A stretch of DNA of 64,000 nucleotides from Rhyacophila brunnea (Eukaryota; Arthropoda; Insecta; Trichoptera; Rhyacophilidae): contig JAGYXB010001002.1 of NCBI GenBank assembly GCA_022495005.1, positions 930,001-994,000 on the forward strand, in the 5' to 3' direction. A program made the translations under genes and the position numbers. Numbering within the stretch: position 1 is the first letter of the stretch; each line of letters begins with the position of its first letter. Below, piece by piece: positions 55,578 to 64,000 of the stretch. The notes under the pieces were generated by a model. That model searched no databases. It was not told the origin of the DNA and saw only the letters and a list, made by a program, of their open reading frames with translations.

Positions 55578-55908
55578 ACACCACGTTTTTAAATTTCCAT
55601 AGTAACGCACGTATATATTAATACTTAAATTAGTTGCTAGGCTTAGCAACCAATAATATTGAGTAGTAAATATTACTTTTAACGAATTTTTTTCCGAAAC
55701 ATACAAAACAAAATTAACTGAAAAATGAATTTAATTCTGCTTAACGATGGCCAAAAGTATTAAAAGAATGCATTGTGGTCGTGTTCTGATATATTCTAAA
55801 AGTTTCAAATGTCTAGCTAGTCGGGAAGTTAGCTAAAAAATTTGTACTGAACAAGAAAAAATCTGTACCGGACAAGCAAGAATACGAGCTAATAAAAACG
55901 TGGTAATA
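55578..55908 (+). mobile_element. TIR element family H, copy A
   Basis: ACCACGTTTTTAAA at the left faces AAAAACGTGGTAAT at the right. Inside are CCATAGTAACGCACGTATAT, GTTGCTAGG-CTTAGCAACC (a small inverted repeat), and a short frame starting MAKSIKRMH, then RVLIYSKSFK-LASREV. The same modules appear in copy B about 700 bp downstream. Copy A lacks about 130 bp found in copy B. The superfamily is not determined. Confidence 0.7.
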
Positions 55909-56311
55909 TAATTATACCAAATGACATTAAAACTTAAAAGCATAAAAATATATTCGGTCAGGTAACAGGAGTACAGGAGCTCGAAGAAGGTAGAGATGTA
56001 AAAAAATCAACAGAAAAAAATGACAGGAATGTTCGTGACAGAAGACGTGACGTTTTTGGTTCTTTAATCTGCTTAAAAATTCAACAGAGGGATCTGATTC
56101 GCTTCGATGGTCTTTGCGTTAGACCCGAAAATAGCGGTGAATAACCATGCTAGACAATCTAGACATTGTTTTCATCATTAATTGGAAATACGACATAATT
56201 AAAATAATTTTCTATTCGTTGGCAGTCTAGGTAGTAATCGTCACCTTCCTTTTATTTACAAAATGTATATTAAATAGAATAATTACAAGATAAAAAGAAC
56301 TTTTTATATAC
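55909..56311. other. Sequence between family H copies
   Basis: About 400 bp without a recognised feature, partly of mixed composition (GACAGAAGACGTGACGTTTT). It may be unique DNA between two insertions or the middle of one duplicated larger element. Confidence 0.4.
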
Positions 56312-56778
56312 TTACCACGTTTTTAAATTTTCTGTTGAATCATATAAACTTGACAATTATTCTATGTATTAATAAATACTTTTTTTTTGTACTTGATATA
56401 AATAGGTACTGAATAAATATTATAGAATACTGAAATGTCATTTTGACATTTCATATTGATGTCCATAGTAACGCACGTATATATTAATAATTTAGTTGCT
56501 AGGACCACCCTCTTAGCAACCAATAATAGTATTTTACTTTTTACGGATTTCTTCCGATATAACTTGTCATACAAAACAGAATTAACTGAAAATGTTCAAT
56601 TCTACTTAAAGATGGCTAAAAGTATTAAAAGAATGCATTGGCATCGTGTTCTGATATATTCTAAAAGTTTCAAAGGTCTAGCTAGTCGGGAAGTTGGTTA
56701 AAAATCGATTGCAAGATTTGTACTGGATAAACAACCATCGGACAAACAAGAATATGAGCTAAGAAAAACGTGGTAATA
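56312..56778 (+). mobile_element. TIR element family H, copy B
   Basis: Direct repeat of copy A with the same ends (TACCACGTTTTTAAA / AAAAACGTGGTAATA), the CCATAGTAACGCACGTATAT module, TTGCTAGG-CTTAGCAACC and the conserved short frame MAKSIKRMHWHRVLIYSKSF, then KGLASREVG and a stop (56612-56701). An extra segment at about 56333-56462 contains TGAAATGTCA-TTT-TGACATTTCA, a 10-bp hairpin. The preceding 20 bp (ACAAGATAAAAAGAACTTTT) are also shared with sequence near copy A, so the repeat may extend beyond the TIRs. Confidence 0.72.
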
Positions 56779-57314
56779 AAATGCAACCTGTCAACAGTAC
56801 CTAAGTTTTGTTCTTGTTTGATCACTTTCACTTCGGTTTATCCACTCTCGAAATATCACTTTTGGAAATTGACATTTTCAGAGTTATATATTTTTTCATA
56901 AATTGTGTTTCCTATCTGACATCATACTACCTTGTACCTTTCCGTCAATCCGTCACAAATTAATTTAATAAGTCGTTTAATACTTTCTATATACTCGATA
57001 TTATTCTAGTAGGTACTGCACTGTAGGCATCTGTAAAAATATTAGATTTATTATATCACTTGTTTTCTTTCACGAACCGATTAAAATAAACAATTCCTTT
57101 AATTGGGTGTCAGTTTATTTTTCAAATTTATAATTTGAGTTCACATGTGTTTTTACACCTTACTCATTTTAATCAATCTTCTCAATATCGCGCTCTATAT
57201 GTACTACACAATTACATAAGTACCTATGTATGTTTTTTTTCTCATGCGTTACAAACAGACAGATAGATAAATCAAGACAAATGCAATATTTGTATATATA
57301 TGTAATTATTGTAG
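56779..57314. other. AT-rich spacer
   Basis: Nothing recognised. Confidence 0.45.
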
Positions 57315-57340
57315 GCGATATTGGTATATACCAATATCGC
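57315..57340. repeat. Perfect 26-bp palindrome
   Basis: GCGATATTGGTAT is followed immediately by its exact reverse complement. There is no spacer and no mismatch. It lies in an AT-rich stretch with no transposon end identified around it. Confidence 0.97.
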
Positions 57341-57674
57341 TATATACGTAGGTACTGCTAAGTAGAACTACAGGTAGAACATAGATAAACCGATTGACAA
57401 AATTTAAATATGGCAAATCAACTAAAAAGAGGCACACCAAAACTATACACATTTGTGATGATACCTAAATAATGTGAATGCAAAAAACAAATGCAAATGT
57501 ATGGGCTCAAATACCATTTGAGTATAAAAAAACATATAGGTAAAGTATTGTGACCATACCAAACCTCGACGCGATATAAATCTCATCAACAGAATATACC
57601 TACATTCAAGAACATTTTTGTATCAAACTGAATTTAAAAGACAAAATAATTACAAGTACTAGAAAAATAAATAA
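57341..57674. other. AT-rich spacer
   Basis: Nothing recognised. Confidence 0.4.
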
Positions 57675-57755
57675 ACAAACGATACCCAGCGGGCCTCGAC
57701 CCCGCATCTACTGGTTTCTCACTAATGTGCTTTGCCAATTGAAACATGTGCATCC
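57675..57755 (-). repeat. tRNA-like sequence (SINE head or tRNA pseudogene)
   Basis: On the minus strand: CAATTGGCAAAGCACATTAG, then GTAGATGCGGGGTCGAGGCC and CGCTGGGTATCG. The T-arm GCGGGGTCGAGGCCCGC is well paired and covers a B-box-like GGTCGAGGCC. The A box is weak. No intact acceptor stem could be drawn, so a functional tRNA gene is unlikely. Confidence 0.45.
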
Positions 57756-58950
57756 TATCTAATTACGATGAAATTAACTTGTAGTTTTACATTTTGAAGC
57801 GCTCAACGAATCGGCTTCGAATCCAGTGTGTGCGGGTTTGTAACAGTGTATTTCTCTATTAGAAGCCTGTTTATTTTTCTTTTGAATGTTTTTAGTTATG
57901 TATGAATTTATTAAAATACTTAATACTCAATTGTTTTTCATCTTTCGTATTCTGTCTCTACATGCCCCTAGTAAAACTATAGAAACACCGCACTTCATCA
58001 CTAGGCTTTCCGGTCATTTTTATTTTGGTTGCAAGTACCGCCATCGTGTTTATTGAGTAAACGAATAAATGATAAATATACATACCAAGGTACATAATAT
58101 ATGAGCGACGTATTATGTTGATACAATAATTTTTTAAAATAAGATATACACAATGTAATAATTATTTATCTAGTTAAGAAAATACCACAGAGTAGTGGTA
58201 GAAAATATTAAGTAGAAAAAAAACGGCCATTATTTTTTTTATAAATAAATACATATTAGATTACGTATTCCCAAAGATTACGTACAACTGAATAAAGGAT
58301 TTGGTCAGGTTCCTTTTGGAATGCGTCGTCGTGAGTTATGATTAATGAATAAAATCTTTTCAAAATAAAATACAAATATAATTTGTTTTTTTAGTTGGTA
58401 TGTGCATCATATTCAAATATGAGATCGTCTGTCTTCTTAAAAATAATTTTCATGTAATTACAACAATCTTCTGGACTGGATCAAAAAACACTTAGCATTT
58501 TGATGATATAATTATCTATAGTGACACAAGTAAGACAGCTCACACTATGAATAGGTATATTATGAAACAATTAAAAAAACGAATGTTTCTATCATAGAGG
58601 TATTAAATAAATGTAATAAAGGTTTCTATAATGCAACGCAGAAATAATGAGAGCTGAAATACCTAACGGCTGTGGAGTAACAGGCAACCGATCTCGAGTG
58701 TGGAATAAATGGGATAAACTTAAACACGTGTCAAGAATACGCTTGTCGTTCGTTCAGACAATTGCTTTCGGCTTATGCACTGACGCTCATTCAATATAGG
58801 TATATTTGAAGGTTGTAACACACTATAGCGCGTCTATAATGTATGGTTCATTTTCCTAGGACACTCCCACATTCAAAACCCTGCGTCAAAATGTAGTGTA
58901 TCAGAATTCTATTTATTAATCTGTTTTGTGGTTTCTATAAATCCACACGA
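57756..58950. other. AT-rich spacer
   Basis: No gene was recognised. 58640-58790 is of mixed composition (AACAGGCAACCGATCTCGAG, TTGCTTTCGGCTTATGCACT) without motifs. Confidence 0.4.
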
Positions 58951-59397
58951 CTATTAAAATATTTTTGGATATATAAAGGTGTTTCGAGAATAGCATGTGG
59001 ATTTTCATTACTCCAAATGCGACATTTATGCTTATTTTCCAAAAATTAGCTTCATCGCTATTTGACTTTTTCAAATAATGGGCCTGTTTCAAGTTGCTCT
59101 AAAGCCCAATCAGCAAAATTTCGATGCACCAAATAATGGTCATTCGGTTTAAGTAAGTTCTTATGTTAACTATATTTTATACACATTCAAATGCAAATCT
59201 TTATGAAGAATATTCCATATAGTGACATAATAAGTCAGAGTTCTTGAGAACGACGTGTAATAATTGATTGTTCTGGATTTTCATCCATACTTTGATTCTC
59301 AACATCGACATTTTCAGCAGTACGTTTACGTCTTTCACGGGTTGGATTCTTAACACAGTGGTTCTTAACCTGGGTTCGATCGAACCCCAAGGGATCG

Positions 59398-59607
59398 GTG
59401 AGTCAGTCTCAGGGGTTCGGCGGAGGTCAAGACACACACGTAACGTACCCTGTTATTGCTAAGAAAGCTGTGGAGATTTTCATACCGTTTGTTACAACAT
59501 ATCTTTGCGAGCAATCCTTTTCGAGGATGCTGGACATACAAATGAAGAAAAGGAACAGATTTTGTTGCGAAAATGACATGAGAGTGGCACTTGCCGCGCA
59601 TTTCTGA
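59398..59607 (+). pseudogene. hAT transposase C-terminal (dimerisation) fragment
   Basis: The frame includes VIAKKAVEIFIPFVTTYLCE, then QSFSRMLDIQMKKRNRFCCE and NDMRVALA. This matches the hAT C-terminal dimerisation motif (LLPF-TTYLCE-SFS-L--IK-K-RNRL--E-DLRVAL) as found in ZBED-like transposases. It corresponds to roughly the last 60 residues of a protein that is normally 500-650 long. The BED finger and catalytic residues are absent, so it has no activity. The upstream ATG is fortuitous. Confidence 0.85.
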
Positions 59608-59666
59608 ACTGGTCTCTGAAAGGCAACAGCAGAAGTCACACTGATTTGCGGTAAATATTCATTATT

Positions 59667-59716
59667 ATGTTTTTGTTTTTGTGTGAAAATCATGTTTTTG
59701 TTTTTGTGTGAAAATC
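59667..59716 (+). repeat. 25-bp tandem duplication inside the hAT element
   Basis: ATGTTTTTGTTTTTGTGTGA followed by AAATC occurs twice in direct succession without a mismatch. Confidence 0.95.
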
Positions 59717-60182
59717 ATGTTGAACACAGTAATGTTGATGCACGGTTCATTTTGTGCACCAGTTAAATATATACCTGTTTTGAATTTGAAAAAAATCATA
59801 TTTTATTTTTCCAATTAAGAAGGGTTCGGTGAATGCGCATATGAAACTGGTGGGGGTCAGTACCTCCAACAAGGTTAAGAACCACTGTCTTAACACCAGA
59901 AACATTACCATTTGACTCAAATTTTAGAATTAAATTACGAATAGTAAGCTCTGTAGGTCGATTATTTTGACGAAATTTCTGCTTGAAACGTAGCTCGAAC
60001 AGATTCATTATTATTGTAATACATTTTAACAATTTGTATACACTATGTATAACTGTGTATCTTGTCATGATGATTTTCTAAACAATACCGAACACAAATG
60101 TCAATTTTGGTGGTAATCAGAAAAAAATGGCGGCTATGACGTTTTAAAAATCTATAGTAGTAATATTTTTGATAACCCTGTA

Positions 60183-61142
60183 TAATATGATTTTTCAATG
60201 AAAGATGCCACGTGTAATAAAGATATCAAAAAAAATAGTTCATAAAGCTTCGATACCTTTGAATACATAGAGAATATCACATAATTGCTGGTTTTTAAAA
60301 AGGATCCCAATTTTTATTTACTAACTCCAGTAATTTCTTTAATGAAGATTGTGGTACTTACGTATTTTCATTATTGAATGGAAAAAACAGCTCCAAAGCG
60401 TAGATTCAAGATCATGGGCCCATAACCCTATAATAAAGTTGGACCACCATGCTTTTTAAGAGTCCACTACTTATAGGGAATAATATAAAATAAAGATCAA
60501 GTTTTATGAATTCAAAACTGGCCACCATTAAAATTCATTATTTTATTATATCTAAGCAAAGTTCAGCTAGTATTTATTTACTCGTTCTCAATGATGTTGC
60601 TTTCAATCTTTGTCTGACCCTGACCATTTATAAGCTACTTATGTTTTAATAAATAATTTGTGTGTTTGGCAAAATCGTAATAATAAATAAATATATAATA
60701 ATTAGATATATTTAAATGTTTTCTCAATCATAAAAATGCCATTCTATTTCTATATTTTCTTGATTCACAATAAATCGCTCCTTTATAGAACTAGGCTGAA
60801 GGCTAATCCATATTTATATATATATTAACATAAATCATTTTATATTGAAGAGTATTTTTTAGTTTTTTCATTATAGTTCTGTTTTTCAATAATATTCGAA
60901 GAACTGAATAATGAAAATGTACCTATACATATATATTATATTCCTACGCGTTGTAGCGTTGATATTGCAAAAATCATGAGATGTTGCGATGGACCAAGGA
61001 AAATGGACTGTATTAAAATGGTGGCTATAAATAGTGATTAGTGACAATTACGAAATATGTATGTATTCTAATGAAACGGGTTGTCTAAATTTTTCATCCA
61101 AATGCTTCCTCTTTTAGTAATTTATAAGCACCTTACTCAGCA
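60183..61142. other. AT-rich spacer
   Basis: No gene or element was recognised. Confidence 0.45.
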
Positions 61143-61491
61143 GTAGAGGTTTTATAGATGCTGTATCAGACGTTTCTTATGGGCAAGAAATACAGCATCT
61201 ATTATATTGTTTGGCAGAAGGTTGCTTCTTGCGAGTGTGTGTGTGACAAGATGTTATCGTATATTTAAGGAAACACTCGTTTTGTCGTTTCTTAGTGTTT
61301 ATATTTCATCGCACGATCACATATTACTAATTGCGAATATATTATACACATCTTACATTATAACGTTTTACAATACTCTAGCGTGCAATACTTTTGCAAA
61401 CAGGTGCGTCCAGGCGGACTCTACAGACGGAAGTGCGTTATTTCTGTCCTGTCATTTTGGGTATCCGTTTATAGCTTGGTAAAACCTCTAC
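61143..61491. mobile_element. Possible short TIR element (tentative)
   Basis: GTAGAGGTTTTA at 61143-61154 faces its exact reverse complement at 61480-61491, 349 bp in all. No target duplication was identified. A 91-codon frame inside (61207-61482) has no recognisable domain. Confidence 0.4.
61156..61200 (+). repeat. Strong hairpin, 45 nt
   Basis: AGATGCTGTA pairs exactly with TACAGCATCT. Inside, TTTCTT pairs with AAGAAA around ATGGGC, leaving a bulge (TCAGACG) on the 5' side. It lies next to the left end of the candidate TIR element. Too short for a typical pre-miRNA. Confidence 0.85.
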
Positions 61492-61811
61492 AGTTTAAAT
61501 GAAGCATTAAATATATTTTTTTACTAAAAATATCAATCAAAATGTGAAAACATCCAGATTTGTATTGGTAATGCCGTTTTGCACGCGCAATTTTTTGTAT
61601 AGAGGTCTCCAAACCTGTCAACGCTCACGTAAGTAAAACCACGAAAAATGCTACTAAAAAGCATGTTAAACTACAGTAACATAATAATATATCGACAGAA
61701 AAGATAACTAACGCTTACCAATCGATAATGCAAGTATAGTATTCAGTAGAAAAGACTCACTCGTAAGTCAGTCGCAAATTCGCATGCCAATAGTCAGTCA
61801 ATAAGCAGCTC
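61492..61811. other. AT-rich spacer
   Basis: Nothing recognised. Confidence 0.4.
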
Positions 61812-61819
61812 GTAAAAAC

Positions 61820-62046
61820 CAGTGACGTCCCTTGACAAAATGCCGCCCTTGGGCAGCGCCATAATGCCGCCCCATTTTCTATACAATATTTTTTATCATT
61901 CGTGCTCGTGTCATTTCTGGTCACTAAGGACGTCTTCCGTAGAAGTACCCAGTTTAGGTAGCTATTTCTATATATGCAAAATGATTCTACTCGATTTGCC
62001 GCCCCCAAGCGACGCTCAATCTGCCTACCCCCACGGGACATCACTG
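61820..62046. mobile_element. hAT MITE, 227 bp, with 8-bp target duplication
   Basis: Left end CAGTGACGTCCCTTGACAAA; right end, read inward, CAGTGATGTCCCGTGGGGGT. The flanks are GTAAAAAC (61812-61819) and ATAAAAAC (62047-62054), seven of eight identical. The interior has TGCCGCCC strings close to the ends (61850, 61867, 61999) and no transposase. Frames on both strands are artefacts of its GC-richer ends. Confidence 0.87.
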
Positions 62047-62054
62047 ATAAAAAC

Positions 62055-62730
62055 AGTTAGGTATGGCTATTAATACTTAATTATTTATTCACATCTTAAA
62101 ACCTTAATATACCTACTCGTAGTATTTGCAATCAACTAAAAATGGTGACCGCCTAAACTGAGCGTTCAAATATATTATTTCGTATAATATGAAGCCACTA
62201 TTGAATTAATCGATCCCAAAACACATAGGGAACGGAATATTATTATATTGGGTTAAGTGCCATTGAATGATTTTTGTTCGTAATATTTATTATTTGCTGA
62301 GGCTACCTGCGTTTTTATTAATTATTTACCCTCATAAAAAATGTTGGTAGCCAGTTCCCTTTATTTAACCACAATAGAAATGATATGTGAATGAAAAGAG
62401 TCAATGAATAAATTTATAGAAACCGGTATGAATATCCTTGTCACGATTTTGGGAGTAATCTTAATATTGTATTATATTATTATTGATAATCTTTCGATTA
62501 ACAAAGTTCCAATATCATTTCAAACATCACTAATTTATATTAGGTAACTAGGTAGGTACTTATATATATTTGGTAAAAAATCCCTACACCCTGGAACAGG
62601 CTCCCCCACCTGCCGCCAAGTTTAAGGGAAGTGTGATGCTTTAGAGTAGCATTTCCCATGAAACCCTAGGGATCCGCGAAGTAAAATTAAGGGTACCTAT
62701 GTGTATTTAGCGATTTTTTTGTATTTTTAA
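62055..62730. other. AT-rich spacer, transposon-like string near 62645
   Basis: No gene. 62645-62685 (GTAGCATTTCCCATGAAACC, then CTAGGGATCCGCG) looks like the end of an hAT element, but no opposite end was recognised. Confidence 0.35.
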
Positions 62731-62955
62731 ATAAATCCACTTGAATTATAAAGTAGTTGGCACTCGGCATCATAATATGAAGCAGTGATCGCGATCCCCT
62801 TTCGTGGTAGCCAAATAATAAATGACACCATATTATTAATATCCTTGAAGTAAAATAGCGCCGCAGGCGTCTTTTTGTGATATACGATTATGTCACTTAG
62901 CTGGTCAACCAGCCATGCCGGGCCCCCACTTAATCCCGGTTCCCCGGGCAGGGGC
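62731..62955 (+). repeat. Dispersed repeat family F, copy 2
   Basis: ATAAATCCACTTGAATTATA, AAAATAGCGCCGCAGGCGTC, AACCAGCCATGCCGGGCCCC and CGGTTCCCCGGGCAGGGGCC are in the same order as 52617-52862. CCCGGG-containing hairpins mark the right end. It is non-coding. Confidence 0.62.
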
Positions 62956-64000
62956 CCTGTCACCCCGCAACCCTTTGTGTTAAATAATTATTTATTAAGT
63001 ATATCGAACATACCTATTATTTATTAGAATAAAATTAACATTTTGTCACGTAAATGTAACGCGCTTTCAATATTTGGGAACAATCTGCGCGTTCTTTTTT
63101 TTACTTGGGTTTTATGGCCTGACCGTCATAAAGTACCCTGCTTCAAAACTTTGGTCTATGGCGATGGCTTTTACATTGCTATCTTATGTATATGTTATAT
63201 TGTAGTCTACTCTTTACTATACAAAATATATTTCGATAGATATTATGTTACACAGATGTGTATAGTTTATTGTGTATTTCAATGAGGCAGTATCTTCTCA
63301 TATAACCCATTTAGAGGTACAAAATCTTCACTGTAAATCCCACGGCAGTTTTGTACATCATTATTTCTTCTAACTAAGCCATCTCCTGCGATTGGAAATC
63401 ACTGCCATATTGTACAGGGGTTAATATCTAAATTACAATATTTAATAGGTACTTATGGGTTTAAAAAAACCAGCAACTACTTAATAATACTTTAAATCTC
63501 ACATAATTAGCAATGATTCAACCTGTCCCTTGGGATTGCTCTTTTTTTCAAAATTCGCTAGACACAAAGAACGTGGTTGATTTTTTCACTCTGTCCGCTC
63601 AATTAAGCGGGTTTGTTCGTTTTTGTGCATCATGGGTGGCGGATTTTACACGGCATCTAGATTGACCACAGCCTGCCCACGGCAGAAAAACGCTTCAAAG
63701 AAGAAAATAACATCATTGAAGAATGGCCATGCAAAATATAGACATTAAATAATATGTCCGGTCCGATTTTCGGGGAATCGAATCGCCGGCGCTGTTCTGG
63801 GAGCGCGCGAAAGGATGTAACGTGTCGTGCGGCGGAGGTTCCAAATTCAATTTGGCTGATTGAATCGTTTATGAAGCTGACGAATTGTCGCTTATGACAT
63901 TCATCATCGATCCAACTTCCTTTTTTAAATGCGTGTTTATGGCTAATGAATACAATTCAATACAGTCAAATGTCAATTATATTTCTCAGTAATACTATAC
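62956..64000. other. Spacer; complex GC-richer block at 63600-63900
   Basis: No open frame with a recognisable domain. 63640-63700 (GACCACAGCCTGCCCACGGC, AGAAAAACGCTTCAAAGAAG) and 63770-63840 (GGGGAATCGAATCGCCGGCG, GTAACGTGTCGTGCGGCGGA) are complex, CpG-bearing and unlike the transposon families here. This could be an ultraconserved element, an enhancer or part of a neighbouring gene. Composition is the only evidence. Confidence 0.3.

Larger units (their letters stand above)
59356..59887 (+). mobile_element. hAT element, internally deleted, with perfect ends and target duplication
   Basis: The first 16 bases CAGTGGTTCTTAACCT are repeated exactly, inverted, at the other end. Both flanks are TCTTAACA (59348-59355 and 59888-59895), a perfect 8-bp duplication. 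The element is 532 bp and keeps only the last coding part of a transposase (59398-59607). A 25-bp unit is tandemly duplicated at 59667-59716. The CAGTGGTTCTTAACC ends belong to the ZBED/Charlie-like hAT type. It lies inside the mariner-like relic and is therefore younger than that relic. Confidence 0.95.
58955..60180 (-). pseudogene. Mariner-like transposase relic interrupted by an hAT insertion
   Basis: On the minus strand an N-terminal helix-turn-helix reads ELRFKQKFRQNNRPTELTIR, then FESNGNVSGVK. After the 532-bp hAT element it continues NPTRERRKRTAENVDVENQS, MDENPEQSIITRRSQEL. Then, with stops and frame changes, come KPNDH, FADWALEQLETGPLFEK, NKHKCRIWSNENPHAILETP. This order matches DUF4817-type mariner transposases of insects (TRRSQELGL, WALEQLEN, NKQNCRIW--ENP). 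The catalytic IIFSDEAHFWLNGYV segment is mostly deleted, and the C-terminal third is gone. The outer end TACAGGGTTATCAAAAATAT (60182 leftward) looks like a mariner terminal repeat at a TA site. Dead. Confidence 0.75.

Noticed and set aside
57675..57755. Functional tRNA gene on the minus strand
   Set aside because: The T-arm is good, but no acceptor or anticodon stem of proper geometry could be drawn.
1..64000. CRISPR array, bacterial operons, integrated viral genome
   Set aside because: No regularly spaced repeats with unique spacers, no Shine-Dalgarno-led gene runs, and no gag-pol with LTRs or viral structural genes were seen.

Overview
The window looks like 64 kb of insect nuclear DNA: strongly AT-rich, dotted with short TAGGTACCTA-type strings, split by tRNA-derived SINEs and full of transposon debris. 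The retrotransposon remnants (RTE-type reverse transcriptase C-termini with GRP-RW-D and 'AKTHP' tails), hAT, mariner and pogo remnants fit a lepidopteran genome best. A hemipteran is not excluded, and no single-copy gene settles the point. There are no bacterial-type operons, no CRISPR array and no rRNA gene. Most sequence between elements is AT-rich and shows no coding signal.

Layout. 1-8 kb: AT-rich spacer with SINE copies (515, 5188, 8100), a LINE tail (4.0 kb) and an hAT-like non-autonomous element (6060-6569) beside or inside an older LINE scrap. 8.5-9.9 kb: a degenerate pogo-like transposon with terminal inverted repeats (TIRs) and a transposase tail. 10.4-16.5 kb: RTE relics, the best SINE copy (11.7 kb), two copies of one minisatellite in opposite orientation (12.3 and 15.2 kb), and two TIR elements. 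17-19.5 kb: an hAT element with a nested inverted repeat, and a 0.6 kb TIR element holding a 33-bp palindrome. 20.6-26.0 kb: a near full-length non-LTR retrotransposon on the minus strand (ORF1 with three zinc knuckles; ORF2 with endonuclease, reverse transcriptase, RNase H and a C-terminal zinc finger), broken by what looks like one missing base. 26.2-40.7 kb: a series of MITEs, LINE scraps and two larger TIR elements, including an hAT element with exact 8-bp target duplications at 40190-40722. 40.7-47.4 kb: mostly spacer.

47.5-48.3 kb is the only place with hints of host genes: a probable first coding exon of a THAP-domain protein on the plus strand (47502-47572, followed by GTAAGT), and a GC-rich candidate exon on the minus strand (48188-48315). 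51.7-57 kb holds a second copy of the 6-kb hAT family with exact target duplications, a pogo-like relic and a duplicated TIR element. 58.9-60.2 kb is a decayed mariner-like transposase gene cut by a 532-bp hAT element with perfect target duplications; deleting the insert and one duplication rejoins the transposase frame. The end of the window has more small TIR elements and a GC-richer, complex stretch (63.6-63.9 kb) that might be conserved non-coding DNA.

How it fits together: little here functions as a pathway. The readable biology is transposition: one LINE close to intact, and several hAT-type elements that lack a complete transposase and would depend on one supplied from elsewhere. I did not find a convincing new molecular system. 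The best leads are the nested hAT/mariner locus, the hAT families with unusual internal repeats, the TIR element at 39.2-40.0 kb, and the THAP exon.
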